Assembly: GCA_037954325.1 (NCBI GenBank)
Contig: JBBMNZ010000027.1
Coordinates: forward strand, 4,691,501 to 4,755,500
Source: Fistularia commersonii
Lineage: Eukaryota; Chordata; Actinopteri; Syngnathiformes; Fistulariidae
Reading direction: 5' to 3'
DNA length: 64,000 nucleotides
Positions within the stretch are counted from its first letter, which is position 1; each line of letters begins with the position of its first letter. Made by a program: the position numbers and the translations under genes. The notes below the pieces were generated by a model. The model had not been told where the DNA came from. It ran no database searches and saw only the letters and a list, made by a program, of their open reading frames with translations. Of this stretch, positions 1 to 14,500 are shown piece by piece.

Positions 1-407
1 TTGGTGAGTTTCTGATAAAGTCCTGCCAGCCAAACCCCTGCTCTTCTGTCTCTATTGAGTTCGGGCAAAAAGGCAGATTCATAGCGAGAGATCAGAAAAT
101 AAAGCTGTGAATCGATCCGCGTCACGACAAGCCATCCTCAAGAGAGGATGTGTCACCAAACGGGTTTGTGTAGAGGCTCCTCATTGCTCAGAGCTCACAG
201 CCCTTCGCCTCCTCTCCCCTATCATGACTCCGTGCCGCGGAGCACGCGGTAAATGCAGCGTCTTGGATCGCTTCAAGCACACAGTTGATTTCTCTGAGGT
301 TACACTGCTCCCTTTCAGCCGGGGTCAGCGTCCTCATGTTTGACAGTTGGAATCGCAAGCAAATTGTGTCGTTTCCTACTTGTTGTAGGTCATGGTATAT
401 TCTATAC

Positions 408-428
408 GTGTGTGTGTGTGTGTGTGTG
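408..428. repeat. (GT)n microsatellite
   Basis: Perfect GT dinucleotide array of about 10 units. A second shorter GT array lies at 585-602. Confidence 0.9.
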
Positions 429-1976
429 GCTGTCTGATCTGGAGTCTGAAAAAAAAAGCTTTGTAGTACATGCCAGCTCCTTTAACTTTGACTTTTCAGA
501 AAATGAGGTGAAGAGTGTTGACCCATCCAGCTTTTGTGGATCACAGTGACTCATCTTTATGTTGTCGACTGTGTTTTTGCGCGTTTGTGTGTGTGTGTGT
601 GTCACTGTGTGTGTCACTGCTGCCTCATTCCTCGAGTCCTGGCATGGGTTTTTTTTTCAGCAAGTGACAGCAACATCTTGGCCTGTTCCAGAGCAGAACT
701 GGTCCACAGTTTATATCGTCTCTACTCTTCCTAACTGGGACCACCCAGAAGAACAGCCAAGTGTTGCTGTTTTCTCGCTCTTTTTCCATCGCTCCCTCCA
801 GAATCTCTCTCAGAATTTGTGTCTTTCCCCTCTATATGAATCTACATGCCAGATTACATTACATATTGACACATTTTCAACATCCTACTTACTGAATGCA
901 GTCTATCTCAGATATAACTAACCAGATGGAAAAATCGCAACAGTATAGGGAAATGCATGTAATAACTGAAAATGTATTTATTAGATAAAGAAATATTTTC
1001 GAAAGCCATTGCTTAATGAAATAAATAAAATAATTCTGTCCATACCTCATTCTTCATCTAAATTTGCCCATCCAGTTACCCGTGATAAAAATGCGTTCAT
1101 ATTTCCTTTTGCATCGCTTTTTCTTCTTTATGTGTTCAATTTTATTATATAAAAAATATATATACAAAACCCCTTTTTAGCGCTCAGCCCCACCCACCAC
1201 GTCACCCTCTGGCTGAGTGTGGGGAGTTTAATAGCTGGCCAGGAGTGGCTGGTAGAGAGGTGTCTTGGCTGGAGAGGGGCCCTGTCCCATTCCCTCCTCT
1301 CTTGTCTTAACACACATGACAATGTTTACACATCGGGGTCGTGGACTCTGTAGCTACGGATACCGCTCATATTTGTCTGTCCCATAATAGCTAGTCTCCG
1401 TGCAAAAAAAAGGTTGCACTATACATGTGCAGAAAACAATGACTAGTTGCTTCATTGTGAAACGCTTTTATTATTTCAGTAAAAAATGCACTTGAAGCTG
1501 AAGGTTTTTCTCCTTCTCGGCAACAGCAAATGGAAGATTAATTCCTAACAAATTCTGGCATTGTTGATTTCTCTTCAGTCTGGATCTGATGCTACTCTGA
1601 CTATGATTTATTTCAGCAGATGTTGTATGTTGATTTCTCTGGAATTGAGTAAAATTCCCTTCCCTCAACATGCTACACTTAATACACACCCAGACACATG
1701 GCCTCAATCTTAGATTAGTTTTACAGAATGGGTGAATGGGCTGAAGTGAGGCCAGGGCTGCTGAGTGGCCGGTGCCAGTGGAAACAAAGAGATGTTTTGT
1801 TTGGACAGGCTTCAATGTCTGACTGCGATAGGGCCGGATGGGTGAGTGAAAGTGCAGGCGGCCTAATTGGACACCTACTGAAACGGCACACGTTTGGACT
1901 CCCCACCCGGTGTGATGTCACCTTAGCGAGACTCATGCTGTTTCATTTAACACTGATGTCTCTGAAATACATATGC

Positions 1977-1979
<3 letters not shown>

Positions 1980-2014
<35 letters not shown>

Positions 2015-2020
2015 GGGGGG
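1980..2020. repeat. (GT)n followed by G9
   Basis: About 16 GT units run directly into a nine-base G run, a compound repeat. Confidence 0.9.
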
Positions 2021-3999
2021 TTGTTTTTGTTGTTTTTTGAGGGGGAAAGCAAAAGCTGCATCATGTTTTCACCTCACACAACTGCTGCAGGAGGAGATTT
2101 GGGGGATTGCGAAAAGAAGATCCACAGAACATAAGTGTTTTAAATTAGAATGCATAAACCAAAGTTAAAAGGTTTTCTTCCTTGTGTTTTATTGTATCTT
2201 AAGAGAACCGCTTATAACATCACTGTTATAAATCCTATTGAAATACATATATATGAGCTTCATGCAGTGTAAAAAAAATATTGCCATTTTAAATCCCGCT
2301 CTCCCTTTTTCTCAAATAAAACCTGCATTGTTAGAAGGCTTATTTTTTTCTGTAGTGAGTAGTTTGTTTTTGGAAATATTAAGCAAAATTCAAGTGATAA
2401 CGTAATTAATTCGCCGTCAGACGTGTTATACGACCTCATGTGTTTCAAATGTTCTTGTTGCATTTGATGGAAACACTCTGACCGGCCCGGGGCTTAACGG
2501 TCAAAGCGGTAGACGATTTTTACTCCAATCTCGATGGAGGATGAGCAGATAGGACAGAGGAAGAGAGATGAGGGTGGGTTTTGAAAGCCTGCTGCCTTTT
2601 AACACGTCACAGTCAATCTAATCAGCCTCCCAGGAAAAAAGGGGTACAGAGGAGTTCTGTAATTGCCCATTTGTTCTGTATCTCCAACCACTCACCAGGC
2701 TAACTGGCTCCATTCTCAGCCCCCAAGCTTTCCCCTGCTCCGGCTAACTGCATGCACACACGCACATGCCCACACAGTAGATGTTTACGTGTAATCATGG
2801 CATTTAGTTACAATAATTTATTTCCTTGTGTACATGACATGGAAAATACAAATCATTGCAGACTAGTGACCTTGGAGCCAGATCTAGTATTGCAAGCACA
2901 CCCTCAGCTGATATACTGAAATTCTGCTCGTAAAGGTTTAACCGGTGAGGAATCGACCTGACCGATTCCACTGAACATCATCCTTCACAAAGCAAGTGTG
3001 AGCAGGGATTCCAAAATATAGTGAATCCAAAATTAGTGCACAACAAATTTTGCCTATCTAACTATACTCTGTGATCATAGAAACCACAAAACAATGACAC
3101 GAGCAAAAAAATCAATTAAAATATTTCATATCACATCATTATTACGCATACAAATTAAAACCTGAAATTTGGAAAAATGCTCAATTTAGGTTTCAAAAAA
3201 AGGATTGTTAGTCACTGCAAACATTATTTCATCTCAGTTCTCTTATGACATTATAGTGTGGAAGTAAACCTTTCTTCTCTGCTGCGTTGGCACACACACA
3301 TGCATGCGCACCCACACAGGCCAGGCCTGGGTCTGCAGTCATTGGGTCATAAGGTTAGCACAAGCCAATTACCAAAACAGTTAAGAAGGAGACAGGAAAC
3401 ACAATATTTACCACATGACTGCCAAAGTGATGTACCACACACAGAAACAGGTACGATACGATTCTCCTTTCTCTGAATTCAAACTGCGTTTTCACAGAAC
3501 ATGACAAGATCTCCTGGCTTCGTGGTCTGGAATTCCAACAGAGGGTTGGATCGTGGTGTTACATATTTTTAATCGCATCATCATGAATTCTATTATCTGG
3601 CAATACATCTTGGCAAATTATGTAACAATACAGAGAAATCACTGGGCCATCAAAGTTTTGAAACCTGAACACTATTTTCATTTAATATCCTTATTTCTTG
3701 GCATGCCAGGATTCAGGAAGAGTACCAATCTCATGGTTGGTGAGGCGCACACTAATCACAAAATACTTTCTTACATGCAAAGGCACCATGTTGATGCTGC
3801 ACTTTGATGTTTTGACAGACTTGATAACTATAAATGTCCACGTATCGGGAATGTTTATATTGGGGAATGTTTAGTGTGACCCTGGCGTGTGGCTATAGGA
3901 CACTGCGGGGGGTCTCAGCGTTTCCTGTTTATCACGTCTTCCATGTGAATGTCAAACAGTTTACCTAAAAAGGTACTCTCTGTCTTCTTTCTGTTATGG

Positions 4000-4000
<1 letters not shown>

Positions 4001-4032
<32 letters not shown>
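4001..4032. repeat. (CA)16 microsatellite
   Basis: Perfect CA dinucleotide array. Confidence 0.9.
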
Positions 4033-4034
<2 letters not shown>

Positions 4035-4162
4035 GTCACTCAAGTACAAATACACACACAAGATACATACATGTGTACTCTTAAGCACACAGACTAATCA
4101 TTTGTAGGTACTTAAGAAAGCATCCATGAGTGAACTGATACACAAACATACGGAACACGGAA

Positions 4163-4247
<85 letters not shown>
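4163..4247. repeat. Compound (TC)9(AC)33 microsatellite
   Basis: A TC block (4163-4180) switches to a long perfect AC block (4181-4247). Confidence 0.95.
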
Positions 4248-4248
<1 letters not shown>

Positions 4249-5938
4249 CAGAAAGTTAGTAGAATTGAACTTTATCTAGGCCCCCTTGCAGATTGTTGAA
4301 ATAAAAATTGATAAAATTGAAAACAAATTAATAAATTAGATTTAAAATAAAATGTTGTAAATTTAAGCAAAATAGACATTATCTGCCTAAATGTTGTGCT
4401 ATTTTATTATCTTTATTAACCCAATGTCATTAAGATAGGCCAATGTAATCAGTTACTTGATACAAGGATCACACAACAATGTAATAATAATATAATGTTA
4501 TTAATTCAAGTCATTTAGGTGTAGTCTACATATTCTGTGAAATAAAAATAATAATGCACTGTATCCTGAGTCACATTGTATTTGAAAAACATGCGCAGTG
4601 ATTCACCATGTGATTTCTGTTTTCCTCCCACCAGTAAAAACAAAAAAAAACAAAATCAAGCTTTTTGGGGAACAACTCTGTTCTTCCTGTCTTGAATGGC
4701 TTTCCCCAGACTTAACTGTCTTGTAAAGCATACGAGAGCTATACAATGTAATATGAGAGACTGCGTAGCGTAACAGGGAAGAGGGGGTGAGGACAGAGAG
4801 GAACTGAAAGAAAGTAGGTATGTATGAGAAAGGCTGGAGGAGGTGATGGTAATTTGCAAGCTCAGTTTTAGAGCTTAAGAGGATCTGTCACATATCTGAT
4901 ATCCACCATGGCGAGGAAGCCTTTGTGGGTGGCTGCGTGTACGTTTTTGTGTCTTTCTGTGTCTGCGTTGCTGTGTGGTTGTGGCAACGTGTGAGCCTAC
5001 ACTCGTGTTTGACATGCTAATGAAGAAGAGAAAGCAATCGTTTATTTTTTTAATGAACATTTCCATTGATTTTAATATTTAAGAATGAACATGTTCCATA
5101 CCACTTCTGTCAGAACAATACCCATGGATTAAAATGGATGAATACAATTTTCGCTGCCTAAATCATGTTGAATTTAATTTGACTTACCTGTTTAATGGAC
5201 AGTTTATTTTTGTAATTATCTATATTGAAACACTTGAATGAAGGCAAGTAAATAACTTTCATATAATCATACTTATAATGGATGTAAATGATTCTCTTCA
5301 ACCTTTACTCTACCACAAATGTGAAATATTAAACTAGTGCATGGTCAGGTATTTTAGGGCCAAAGCGGAAGATATCATTATGTGCTCAATTAGTGTGAAA
5401 TGACCCCTTGAGATGAGACGCGCGTTGAGGTCCGTTAAACAACACTGTTGATTTGTTTGTGGCCTGACGCTCGTGCAGGTCGTACCGAAGCGATGTTTGT
5501 GTTCACCAAGGGCCCCAGGTGATGCCGGAGGAAGCCTCGGGCAGAGACCTATAGAGAAGTGAGTGGAGGGCCCCGTCCTCTCCAACAGATTACACACTGA
5601 GGGATTAGGAACCAAATGGAGTCCATCAGTGTTAGAGTTTCCAGATTGAGGCCAGTGCCCAGTTACAGTAATCAAACGCAGAGACAGAGAGGACACATAT
5701 CCACTTAAAGACTTATAGGAGGAGCACAGAGGGAAGCATTTTAGATGTAAACTTTCCATTTTCATTTTATTGATTTTCCCTTTTTCTCTCTTTGGATTTT
5801 TTTTCCCATCATTAGGATTCATGCAAAGATCACGATTGTTCTGTTTGGACAGAGCACTGTGCATATGGGAAAGCGTGATTTTTCTTTGCATGTAAGAGAG
5901 ACAGAGGAAAAGGAACGAATGAGACTGCTGATGAATAT

Positions 5939-5961
5939 GTGTGTGTGTGTGTGTGTGTGTG
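5939..5961. repeat. (GT)n microsatellite
   Basis: Perfect array of about 11 GT units. Confidence 0.9.
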
Positions 5962-6792
5962 GGTGGTCTTCTGCAACAAGAGTGCATGGACACAGAGTTT
6001 CTACACTGCGACTGGAAGTGAACTGTTAAAGGCCACAGGAGCAGCCTGAATGAAATCACAATATACCCACATGAAAAACCTACATGGAGAGGGGAGAGGA
6101 GGAAACGGTCCCGTCGAGACGTGCTGAGGGGCCACGGATGGGCCTGGCTGCTCCCCTCTACAAAGCAACTCTTTCACAAGGGGAAACATACATGGGTCGG
6201 TTGTTTCACCTAATAAAGTTTCAATAGATTTAAATAGCCGGACAGTCAAAGTTGGGTCTGAGTGGAGTGAAGCAGAAGGCCTTGAGTCATGAGAGACGGC
6301 CACCTGTAGCCTCTGAAGCCTCACATGAGGAATCCTAAAAACGAAGATGACTTTATCGGGTGAAGTATATTTAATTGTGTTTTTTTTAAACCAGATGACA
6401 CAGCTTTCAAGGTGGATGGATGTTGTTGTAAACTTGACAGTGCAAGTGATTGATGGCTCCTTTGTTTCAGCACCTCTCACATAAGAACCCTGACTTTTGA
6501 TTGTTCACTTGTCCATCAGTTTCGTACACTGATCTTGGCGAATGGAGAAGTGATTGTCCGTTTGTTTATATGTCGAAGCAGACAACAGCAAACAGACTCA
6601 ATCACTCCACCGCTTTTTTTTCCCCTCAGTGCTCCTTCTTAAGTCTCTTCACAGTTTCCTCTGCGTTCTTTGACAAGCTTCACTCTCCGTCTGTCTGTCT
6701 CTGTGGATTTCCTGTGGCCTCAGGGTTCTTCTACATCTACTTCTCTCTGGGGACAGAGCTTGTCTTCCACACACCCTTCACGAACACAAATG

Positions 6793-6793
6793 T

Positions 6794-6825
<32 letters not shown>

Positions 6826-6842
6826 ACATACATATACACACA
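6793..6842. repeat. (AC)n microsatellite, imperfect
   Basis: AC array to 6819, then interrupted ACACATACATATACACAC. Confidence 0.9.
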
Positions 6843-8269
6843 TAATCAGCCCAGTGTCTCTGGGGCCAAGACGATAGGGATCTCCAGCCTGGTCCACCAC
6901 TTCCCTCTGGGGTCAGAAAGGAAGAGATGCTGCCAATAACAAGGTTTTGTGTGTCTGAGTGTGTGTGCGTGCACAGCTGCTTGCATGCATGTACATTTAT
7001 GTACCTGCCTGCGAATGCTTGTATTCCTTGCATGGAGATTTGTTTGCACCTCAGACAGAAAGCCGTGGATGGACAGACACAGAGAACAGAGACAGAGAGG
7101 AGGACAGACGTTGCTGTGTAAATGGAGGACCAGGAGGGCAGAAGTCGTAGCTGCAGGGCTTCAGCCTCTGCCAATAGTTTCCAGATGGGTCTCATTTGCC
7201 CTGCACTGCACCAATACTTAAACCACTGTCCTCCACTTAGGATTTTCCTACACATGCAAGTAAATACACACACTTCTGCGCAGACAGCAACACACACAGC
7301 ATAAAATATCAACATAAATTTAGAGGTGAGTGCAGTGTTTAAACAAAAGAAGAAAAAACATTTGACTGCAACAACAAGTCAACATTGCATTATGTTACAT
7401 CAAATTGTAAGCATTTGTTGATGTAAAAACACAGCATGCAGGCATCAAGGCATGAAAAAAATGCTAAAATAAATGTAATTTTTAACAGATAAGATTAGAT
7501 TCACTCACAAAAAAAAAAAAATCATGTAAGTGTCTTCTAAGTATTTAAGTTGAAAAAAAAAATCTGAATACATGCTTATGCTGGTATTTTTCATTTTACA
7601 GGCTAAACTACAGCGAGGCTTCTCGTGCCTCACCATAAAGTTCATCCTCAGCATTTGTGCCCTGGAGGCTCCATGTTTCCACCTCAGACTTGTACTTGTG
7701 CCTGGTGAGTAATGTAAAACAATTGGCCTCGAAATGCGCATGATGTCACAAATTCTGCTGGCAAATCCACCTGTTAAAATCTCATTTGCACACAGAAAGT
7801 GTAGTTTAATTAATGAATGCAAAAGCAGCCCTCCATTATCAGATGCTGCACAGAATAAGTCTACATGCAGATGCTCCAACAACCAACTATAACATCAGCT
7901 AGAAAAACATTTGTGACTGGAGGGGCATTAAAGAAACCATTAACCCTGACTCCATTTGAATTAACGCATGAATGAATGCAGACTTAATCACGGAGTCCTG
8001 TTGCTCATGACTTATAAATGACATCGTCATGATGACTTCATGCAATCAGTTTGCATGTAGTACATCATCGGTTAACATTGTACATCAACAGCTATGTCAC
8101 AAAACGTGCTTCATTCACCCCCCCATGAAAATTAATTTCAGAGATGATGATGATGATGATTAATGATTAATGACATTGTCATGATAAAACCAACTTTAAC
8201 TACAGTTTAATTACAGATGCTTCTAAAATTCGAACGCAGGCTTAGGAACATTTTATTTTAATACAAATT

Positions 8270-8575
8270 ATATAATAATTATAACAACAATAACAACAAC
8301 AACAACAACAATAATAATGATAATAATTCATTTTATTCAAGGCGCTTTCCTAGACATTCAAGGCACAGTCCAGACATATACGTATACACAAAATACAGAT
8401 TTAAAAGAAACGATAAAAATAAAAACAATAAAAGTGAGAATGTGGTGAAAAAATAAATAATTAAACATGACAGGGGCAGTTGGCATCAGATGGAATCGGT
8501 CACTTTAAACAGATTTGTTTTAAGTTGTGACTTGAAGTGTGGGAGTGAATCAATGTTTCTGATATATTATATATG
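8270..8575. repeat. Probable interspersed repeat fragment
   Basis: Begins in AAT/AAC simple repeat (8281-8328), then TTTTATTCAAGGCGCTTTCCTAGACATTCAAGG and an A-rich body to GTGGGAGTGAATCAATGTTTCTGAT. The AAGGCGCTTT...TTCAAGGCAC style opening is common in fish interspersed repeats. This is recognition by style only; no second copy is present in the window. Confidence 0.4.
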
Positions 8576-11500
8576 TAACAAATGATATGGCAATACAACA
8601 TAGCCCTCGAAATGTAGTGCCATCATACAATGTGTATGTGATGTATTTATAGTGACCTTTATTTCAATACCCTATAACTGCTCTAGTCACAGCTGAATTT
8701 GCTTGTATCACACCCCCGACCACCGATTGAATCAGTGACACGTACCCAGGCACAGATTCACTCGGTGCGGTGTGTGGCAGAGGGTTCTTCCCACGCATTG
8801 CTGTGGCTGCACAAAGAGTCAGTGTTCAAGGGCCTTCGGTGTGACCATGTGTGACGAGTCGGTGTGAAGCTGCCTGTAAAAGCCACAGAAATAGATACGG
8901 ATCACGGGCAACAGCATACATGGAGGGTCGGCCTGGGCTTTCTCACTGTGTCCGCACTGAGTATTTTTGCTGTGTGTTTGTGTAGCGCGGGGGATGGTTG
9001 GGAAGTGACTGTGTGTCAATACCTCTGTATTTTTGGAAACCACATGGTAAGATGTCCACTTTCACATATGGCACATCACCGATGGAGGGCTTTCACTGAT
9101 GCTAGACTCGGGCACCACCCCTATACTCACATGAACATAGAGCATGTTTTTCTACATACAAACACATGTGAGTTTTCTGTAGCCAACACACATTTACACA
9201 CATTCATGGACTTTACGATGCCCATAATGCCCCTTTCCTAAGCCATTAGACATATCTGTGAAGTGACAGATATCAGTTAAAAATGTAAAAGCATCCCTGT
9301 GTGTACATTCTTGAGACAAGCATTGTGGGAAAAACACATCATCCAGGTGAGGCTAGTGGGCCCCTAGACGCCTTTCCCCGTCTGTTAGCGTTCTCATATC
9401 CAAAGATTGATTGATTGATACCTTCGCTAAATGCAAGGAATTGCTAACCTCATGCAAAGTCAGGATTTGTTATTGCATGAAGAAACGAGTCCGATGGGGA
9501 ATAGCTGTGGCTGTATTGTTAAAAAGGGAAAGGAGTGACTGCGACAAAATAAGAAACCAAGAAGTTGGGGGGAACGGGGCGATGGGGAGAAGAATGTTGT
9601 AAAATATGGAATTGAATTGAACTGAAAATAAATTTTAAAATAGCTTCCTATCATCTACTCAGCACATGTGGATGTAAGTGAATATAAAGATGTGTTTGCT
9701 GCTTGTGTGTTGCCCCGGCATACATTAGATAGCAGGCTGTGGTGAAACATCTGGTTTCCATGAGGGCCTGAGCAGGCTGAGAACAGCCAAGTACAGCACA
9801 GAAGGTATTAGAGGTAATTTACTTATTAGAGAAAAAAGACTCAATCTCAGGAGCTGTGATTGTAAATGGAGATGGGGCTTATCTGAAGGACTATCAGTAT
9901 CCCTGCAGGGGAAGTGCATGCTGGCAAGCAGTGGCAGTTTAACACACACATGTGCACGTTGGGGCCATGAATACACATACACATGTGTAATAATAACATG
10001 TGCGCGGAGGATTGCTCGCAAACATACACACACCATGACCTTCCATTATTCTGTCACATTGTTTTTACTGGTGCTTATAAATTGCATCATTTGAGCTGCT
10101 AACCCTTTGTGTCAAGGAGGAAAAAAGAAAAAGAAGAAAAAAGAAACCATAACTGATAAATGAATACAATTTCAAGCCGTAGTCATGAGCTAAGTGTTTT
10201 GCTTTTAGAACTGCGAGCCCTATGGTCTTTTTTTTTTATTATAGATGTATGATTGCATTTTGCATTATGTAACCCTCCAGAAGAACTATCTGGTTCGCCA
10301 TTACATCACAAAGTAAAGCAAGTGTCATGTTGCCAATTTTCCATTTTGCAAAATTCACTAGAATTCAAATCGATAGAAAACTTTGCGAAAATTGTAAAAC
10401 CATATGTTATTTTAAAAACTGGCATCAACTCCAATTACTTAATCCTAAAATCTTTCTGAACATGTGATGAAAAAAGATTTTTTAAATTATAATTTACAGT
10501 CTACATTCACTTATATGAACAATATATGAATTGTAGAAATGATGAGGTTTTCCCAACACATTAAAACAAAACAATGGACAATTGAGAAGGCGGTTCTAGA
10601 GTCGAGCAGCAGCGCTATGATGTTACAGAGAACAGGAGGCAATTACATTCATGGTCACAGAAAATGGTTGTGATTACTGGACCTGAACCTGCACCCAGTG
10701 ATAAATTTTCTCCTTTTTTCATTGTAGTTATATTAACCCTTCTAACCTTGAATCTCAACATACCACTGTTCCACACAAGAGAATTTTTTTTTTCTCTTTC
10801 TGTGGTGTTAGCATTGGCTTCCTGGCCCGGCAGGTTCCAGTGTTTGCACAGCGGCGAGGTCCGGTCGGAAGACCCGAAAAACATAGTTCGAGTTGCTCCT
10901 TTGGTGTTAGGATGACAAAAGTGCAATAAAAAAAAAAAAAAGCATCTTATTTTCCTAGCTACTTCACATGTGCGTCACACTTGACCCGAGCACTGTGGAA
11001 ATAAAATGGAAGGTGGGGGCGATCGGTACGATGACTCTGAGGAAGGAGGAAATAGTACACATGTCTTACCGTAAAACTCCACCTCAAGTCTGATACTGTG
11101 GCTCCTCTTGGGAGCTCGAGGACACTTGTCCAACAAACTACTCATCACTATTGGTAAAGGTTTTTGACTCTTTTTGATATAGCCCAGACAGTTCTTTTAT
11201 TTTTTTGTTTTGTTTTGTTTATTTCCACTGAATCCGGTCATGGTGAAGTTATTTCAATCAATTACACCAAGAGATGAGGTCAGTGTTTAAGGTTACTGTC
11301 ACTATTAATGCCTGAAATGAAGTTGCTGGTGTTTGTTTGTAAATCTGATGATGACACATGCGCGATGTTGCTCAGTCGCTGTCGTGTGCGCGGTCGGCCG
11401 AGCGATGTGTTTCTGAACGCTACCATCCTCGCCATCTCCTGTCCGCAGTAAGCGGCTTACCGGCTCTGACGGTTGTATTCGAGTGATCTACGGCCGCGGT

Positions 11501-14500
11501 CTACCGCTGAGATTCTGCCTCGCACGCCGACCTGCCGTTGTCGTCAGTCTTGTCTCAGCTGAAACTGGATCCTCCTGCAAAAAAGCCTTATCAAAATCAA
11601 ACCCAAACACCTCTTGGCCTGTGAACTTTGCTGATCGCAAAATCAGATACGTCGTTCATCCCGAATGCGCACAGACAAATGTATCTACTTTGTGTTCATC
11701 CTATGACCTTTATCTTAAAGCTCCCACATATAAACGTGAGTAATGAAAAGAATATACCACTTATTTTGCTTCACGCGTCGGCGTGGACTTGAGTCAGCGG
11801 TCCGTGAGGAACACGGCTGCACTTAAACGAGCCATTTGGTAGAGGGTTGTGTTTCTAGAATAACTGACATCCACTCCCTCTGGATGGAACAGCATTTACA
11901 CTTTAGATGCTCTTTAGGTATCCTACCTTGTGCCATCCATAAAACTGACCTTTGCTCTACGGAGGTGGGCTACAGTGTGGTTTACAATGTTTTGTTGTGA
12001 TATAATGTTTGGGGTGAGAGGGGAGGTTTTTGTGTTAGGGAGGAGAGTTTTTGGCACCTAATCCATTGATTGATGGGGTAAATTGGGTGGGCCAAAACTC
12101 ACGAGGAGGAGGAGGAGGAGGAGGAGGAGGAGGAGGAGAGTATGGATGATGTCTGCCCTCAACTGTCTGCCGTCTGATCAATCCCTACTTGGTGGTGGAC
12201 AGAGAACCACTATTACTGATAAAACACGCGCAGATACACCCACGTATTAAATTCCCTCCTCTAGTGTGTGTTTGTGTGTATGTGTTTGCGTGTGTGTATG
12301 TGTCACTGTAGGCCGGCGTGTGCCAAACGGCTGAAGTCTCACCGCTGAGTTTATGAGAGGGAGCTCTTCATCTGTTCTGTGTCTCTGTGTCAGGCTGACT
12401 TTACCGCAGTCATCTGGCTCGTTTCTTCCTCTCCGGCTCTCTGAAATGTTTGTTTCGTGCTTTTCCTTTTCTCTGTCATGAAGGAGATTTTCAGGAAAGC
12501 TAAAATAAATGTATAATTAAATTCACACTTTAAAAAATCTTTCCTTCTCCATCACGTTGAAACTGTCGTTGGCTTTTTTCCCCTCATTTAGCATGCAGAC
12601 GCTTGCGATCAACTCGTATTTGTGCCTGTTAATAAGCGCGCTATTAACTGTTAAACTCTAAGTCATAGACGGATGGTACTTCTGAAGCTGGCAGTGATGA
12701 CTTTATCCGTCTGTCTGTCCGTGTCTGAGCCCAGAGAGATGCTCTAACCGCCACTATCTGTGTGGCCTTCTTTGTTGTAATGCTAGGCTGCCATTCCTTT
12801 TCCAGTGAAACCACCGTGTGTCATAGCCACAGAAATAGGTCTGTGTTTACATCACCTTAAACCCAGCCTAGCGCTTGTTTTGAAAGATGTTCTGTGGTGA
12901 ACACTGTGGAAATTGTTTCTTTTTCTTAGGTTTGGAAAAGAAATCACCAGGTATATGTGTAATATCTACTATGGTTGAATAAATAGGGATTATACATCAC
13001 TAAGCCGAGTCCTAAATTTAGGTCAAAGTTGATTCATTGTCTGTATTTAAATATTAATTGCCAAAAAGGAGTTCCTGAATGGACCTCAGGACCAGTGTTT
13101 AGTTGCAGGGATGTAGTGATGATTAGGGATTATAGTCTTTCAAGACAATCCAAGAGGGATGTTGAGGATTATTAACAGAAAATCCTTTGCTTTTATAGCA
13201 TTGTGCAGGGTTCCCCCTACAGGACATATAGTGTACTGCCAAGAAAAAAGTACTTCTATCAGTTTGCACAGTAAGTATGACGCACAAATGCACAACAAAG
13301 AAATGATCAATAGCTCCCACTACACACACTGCGGTGAAAAAATATTTTGGCATTTGAATTTTTTTTTTTTTTTTTTTCCAAATTGTTCATTCTGTGTGCG
13401 TTTAAAAATGAATGAATTTATCACTATTCTCGCTCTTGGAGGTTTATGTTTCTATTTTTTACAACTTGACCACATTAAGAGTCGGAATCCTAATAATTCC
13501 CAAACAAAAATGTTATCTGTTCCGTGGCAGCTTCGACCCTGTTTGACCAACTACCGAAGGGCTGTAATGTCTCAGGATTTAATGCGGATGAGAAAAGACA
13601 ATATGTCTGAGTATTCCCCACTTCTTGATGAACAGCTGATAAGACAGCAGGGGTCAAATCTGAGTGGTCATCTCCTCTCCGCTCTCAGAGCGCCCCAATA
13701 AATCACCTGATAGTGTCTGGGTGCTGTCAGGTCTGCCTGCTGCCCACCAGGGTTAAACCAACAGAGGCCTGAGAGGGGAGGTGGACAGAAGTGAGGAGAC
13801 CTGTGTGAATGCCGCTTTGTCTTCCTCACCGACGGTGAAACAACAGTGTCAGTGACACTCGGCGTCCATACACAAACAACTCTCCTTGTCGACACTTAAC
13901 TGCTGCGGGCATTTTTAATGCGGCGCCGCATATGTACTTATTCTTGTCCGCTTTCCGCACGTGTTTGTATTTCGGAACTTTTTCCTAAAAGAATCGAACG
14001 GGTGAGGTTTTCCCATGCCGTGTCTTATTTTCACCCGCGCATCTGCCGCTCCATCTCTCCCCGCCTCCTCTTCTTTCCAGCCTTCCCTTCTCAGCCAAGT
14101 GGAGGCTGGAGCAGCAGAGGCCTTACCAGAGCTAAAGATAGAGGCCCTTATAGCCTTCATCTGTCATTCTGTGACAGTATTGTAATCAGGCCTAGAAGAT
14201 CCTGCCTACAGGCCAGAACCGACAAGGAGCTCAAGCTGTCCTGAGTGTGCTGGACAGCTGCCAACCCACGGGAGACGTGAGAGTAAACACAGCATAACAC
14301 TCATACTTGGTTGAATGTCAGAGTATGTAAGGCGCGTTCGTACGATGAGACGAGGGCTGTTGAGTAACATAATTAATCAGCTTGGACTTCTTCTTCTATG
14401 GTGTCACTGAAGAAAATATGAAAGCCGTGTGGATGTTCCCGCACACAGATTTAATGTGAAACAGCATTAAGTCTATTGAGTTTTACAAAGGGACGGCTAC

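Larger units (their letters stand above)
1..4162. other. Intergenic DNA, no gene found
   Basis: Part of the desert beyond the irf8 3' end. It holds the GT and CA arrays listed separately. Short ORFs on both strands lack splice context and recognisable sequence. Confidence 0.7.
4248..8269. other. Intergenic DNA, no gene found; repeat-poor around 5.33-6.48 kb
   Basis: The minus strand is open for 241 and 159 codons in two overlapping frames (5334-6059, 6001-6480). The translations contain a His-Thr simple-repeat run and no family motif, so they are not called. The repeat-poor DNA at 5.33-5.70 kb could be regulatory. Confidence 0.6.

Noticed and set aside
5334..6480. Two overlapping long minus-strand ORFs (241 and 159 codons)
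   Set aside because: They contain a His-Thr run from a CA/GT repeat, no family motif, and different frames without splice sites between them.
13159..13701. 180-codon plus-strand ORF
   Set aside because: It crosses a T17-type homopolymer run (poly-Phe), has no recognisable motif and no splice context; the end part is better explained as possible conserved non-coding DNA.
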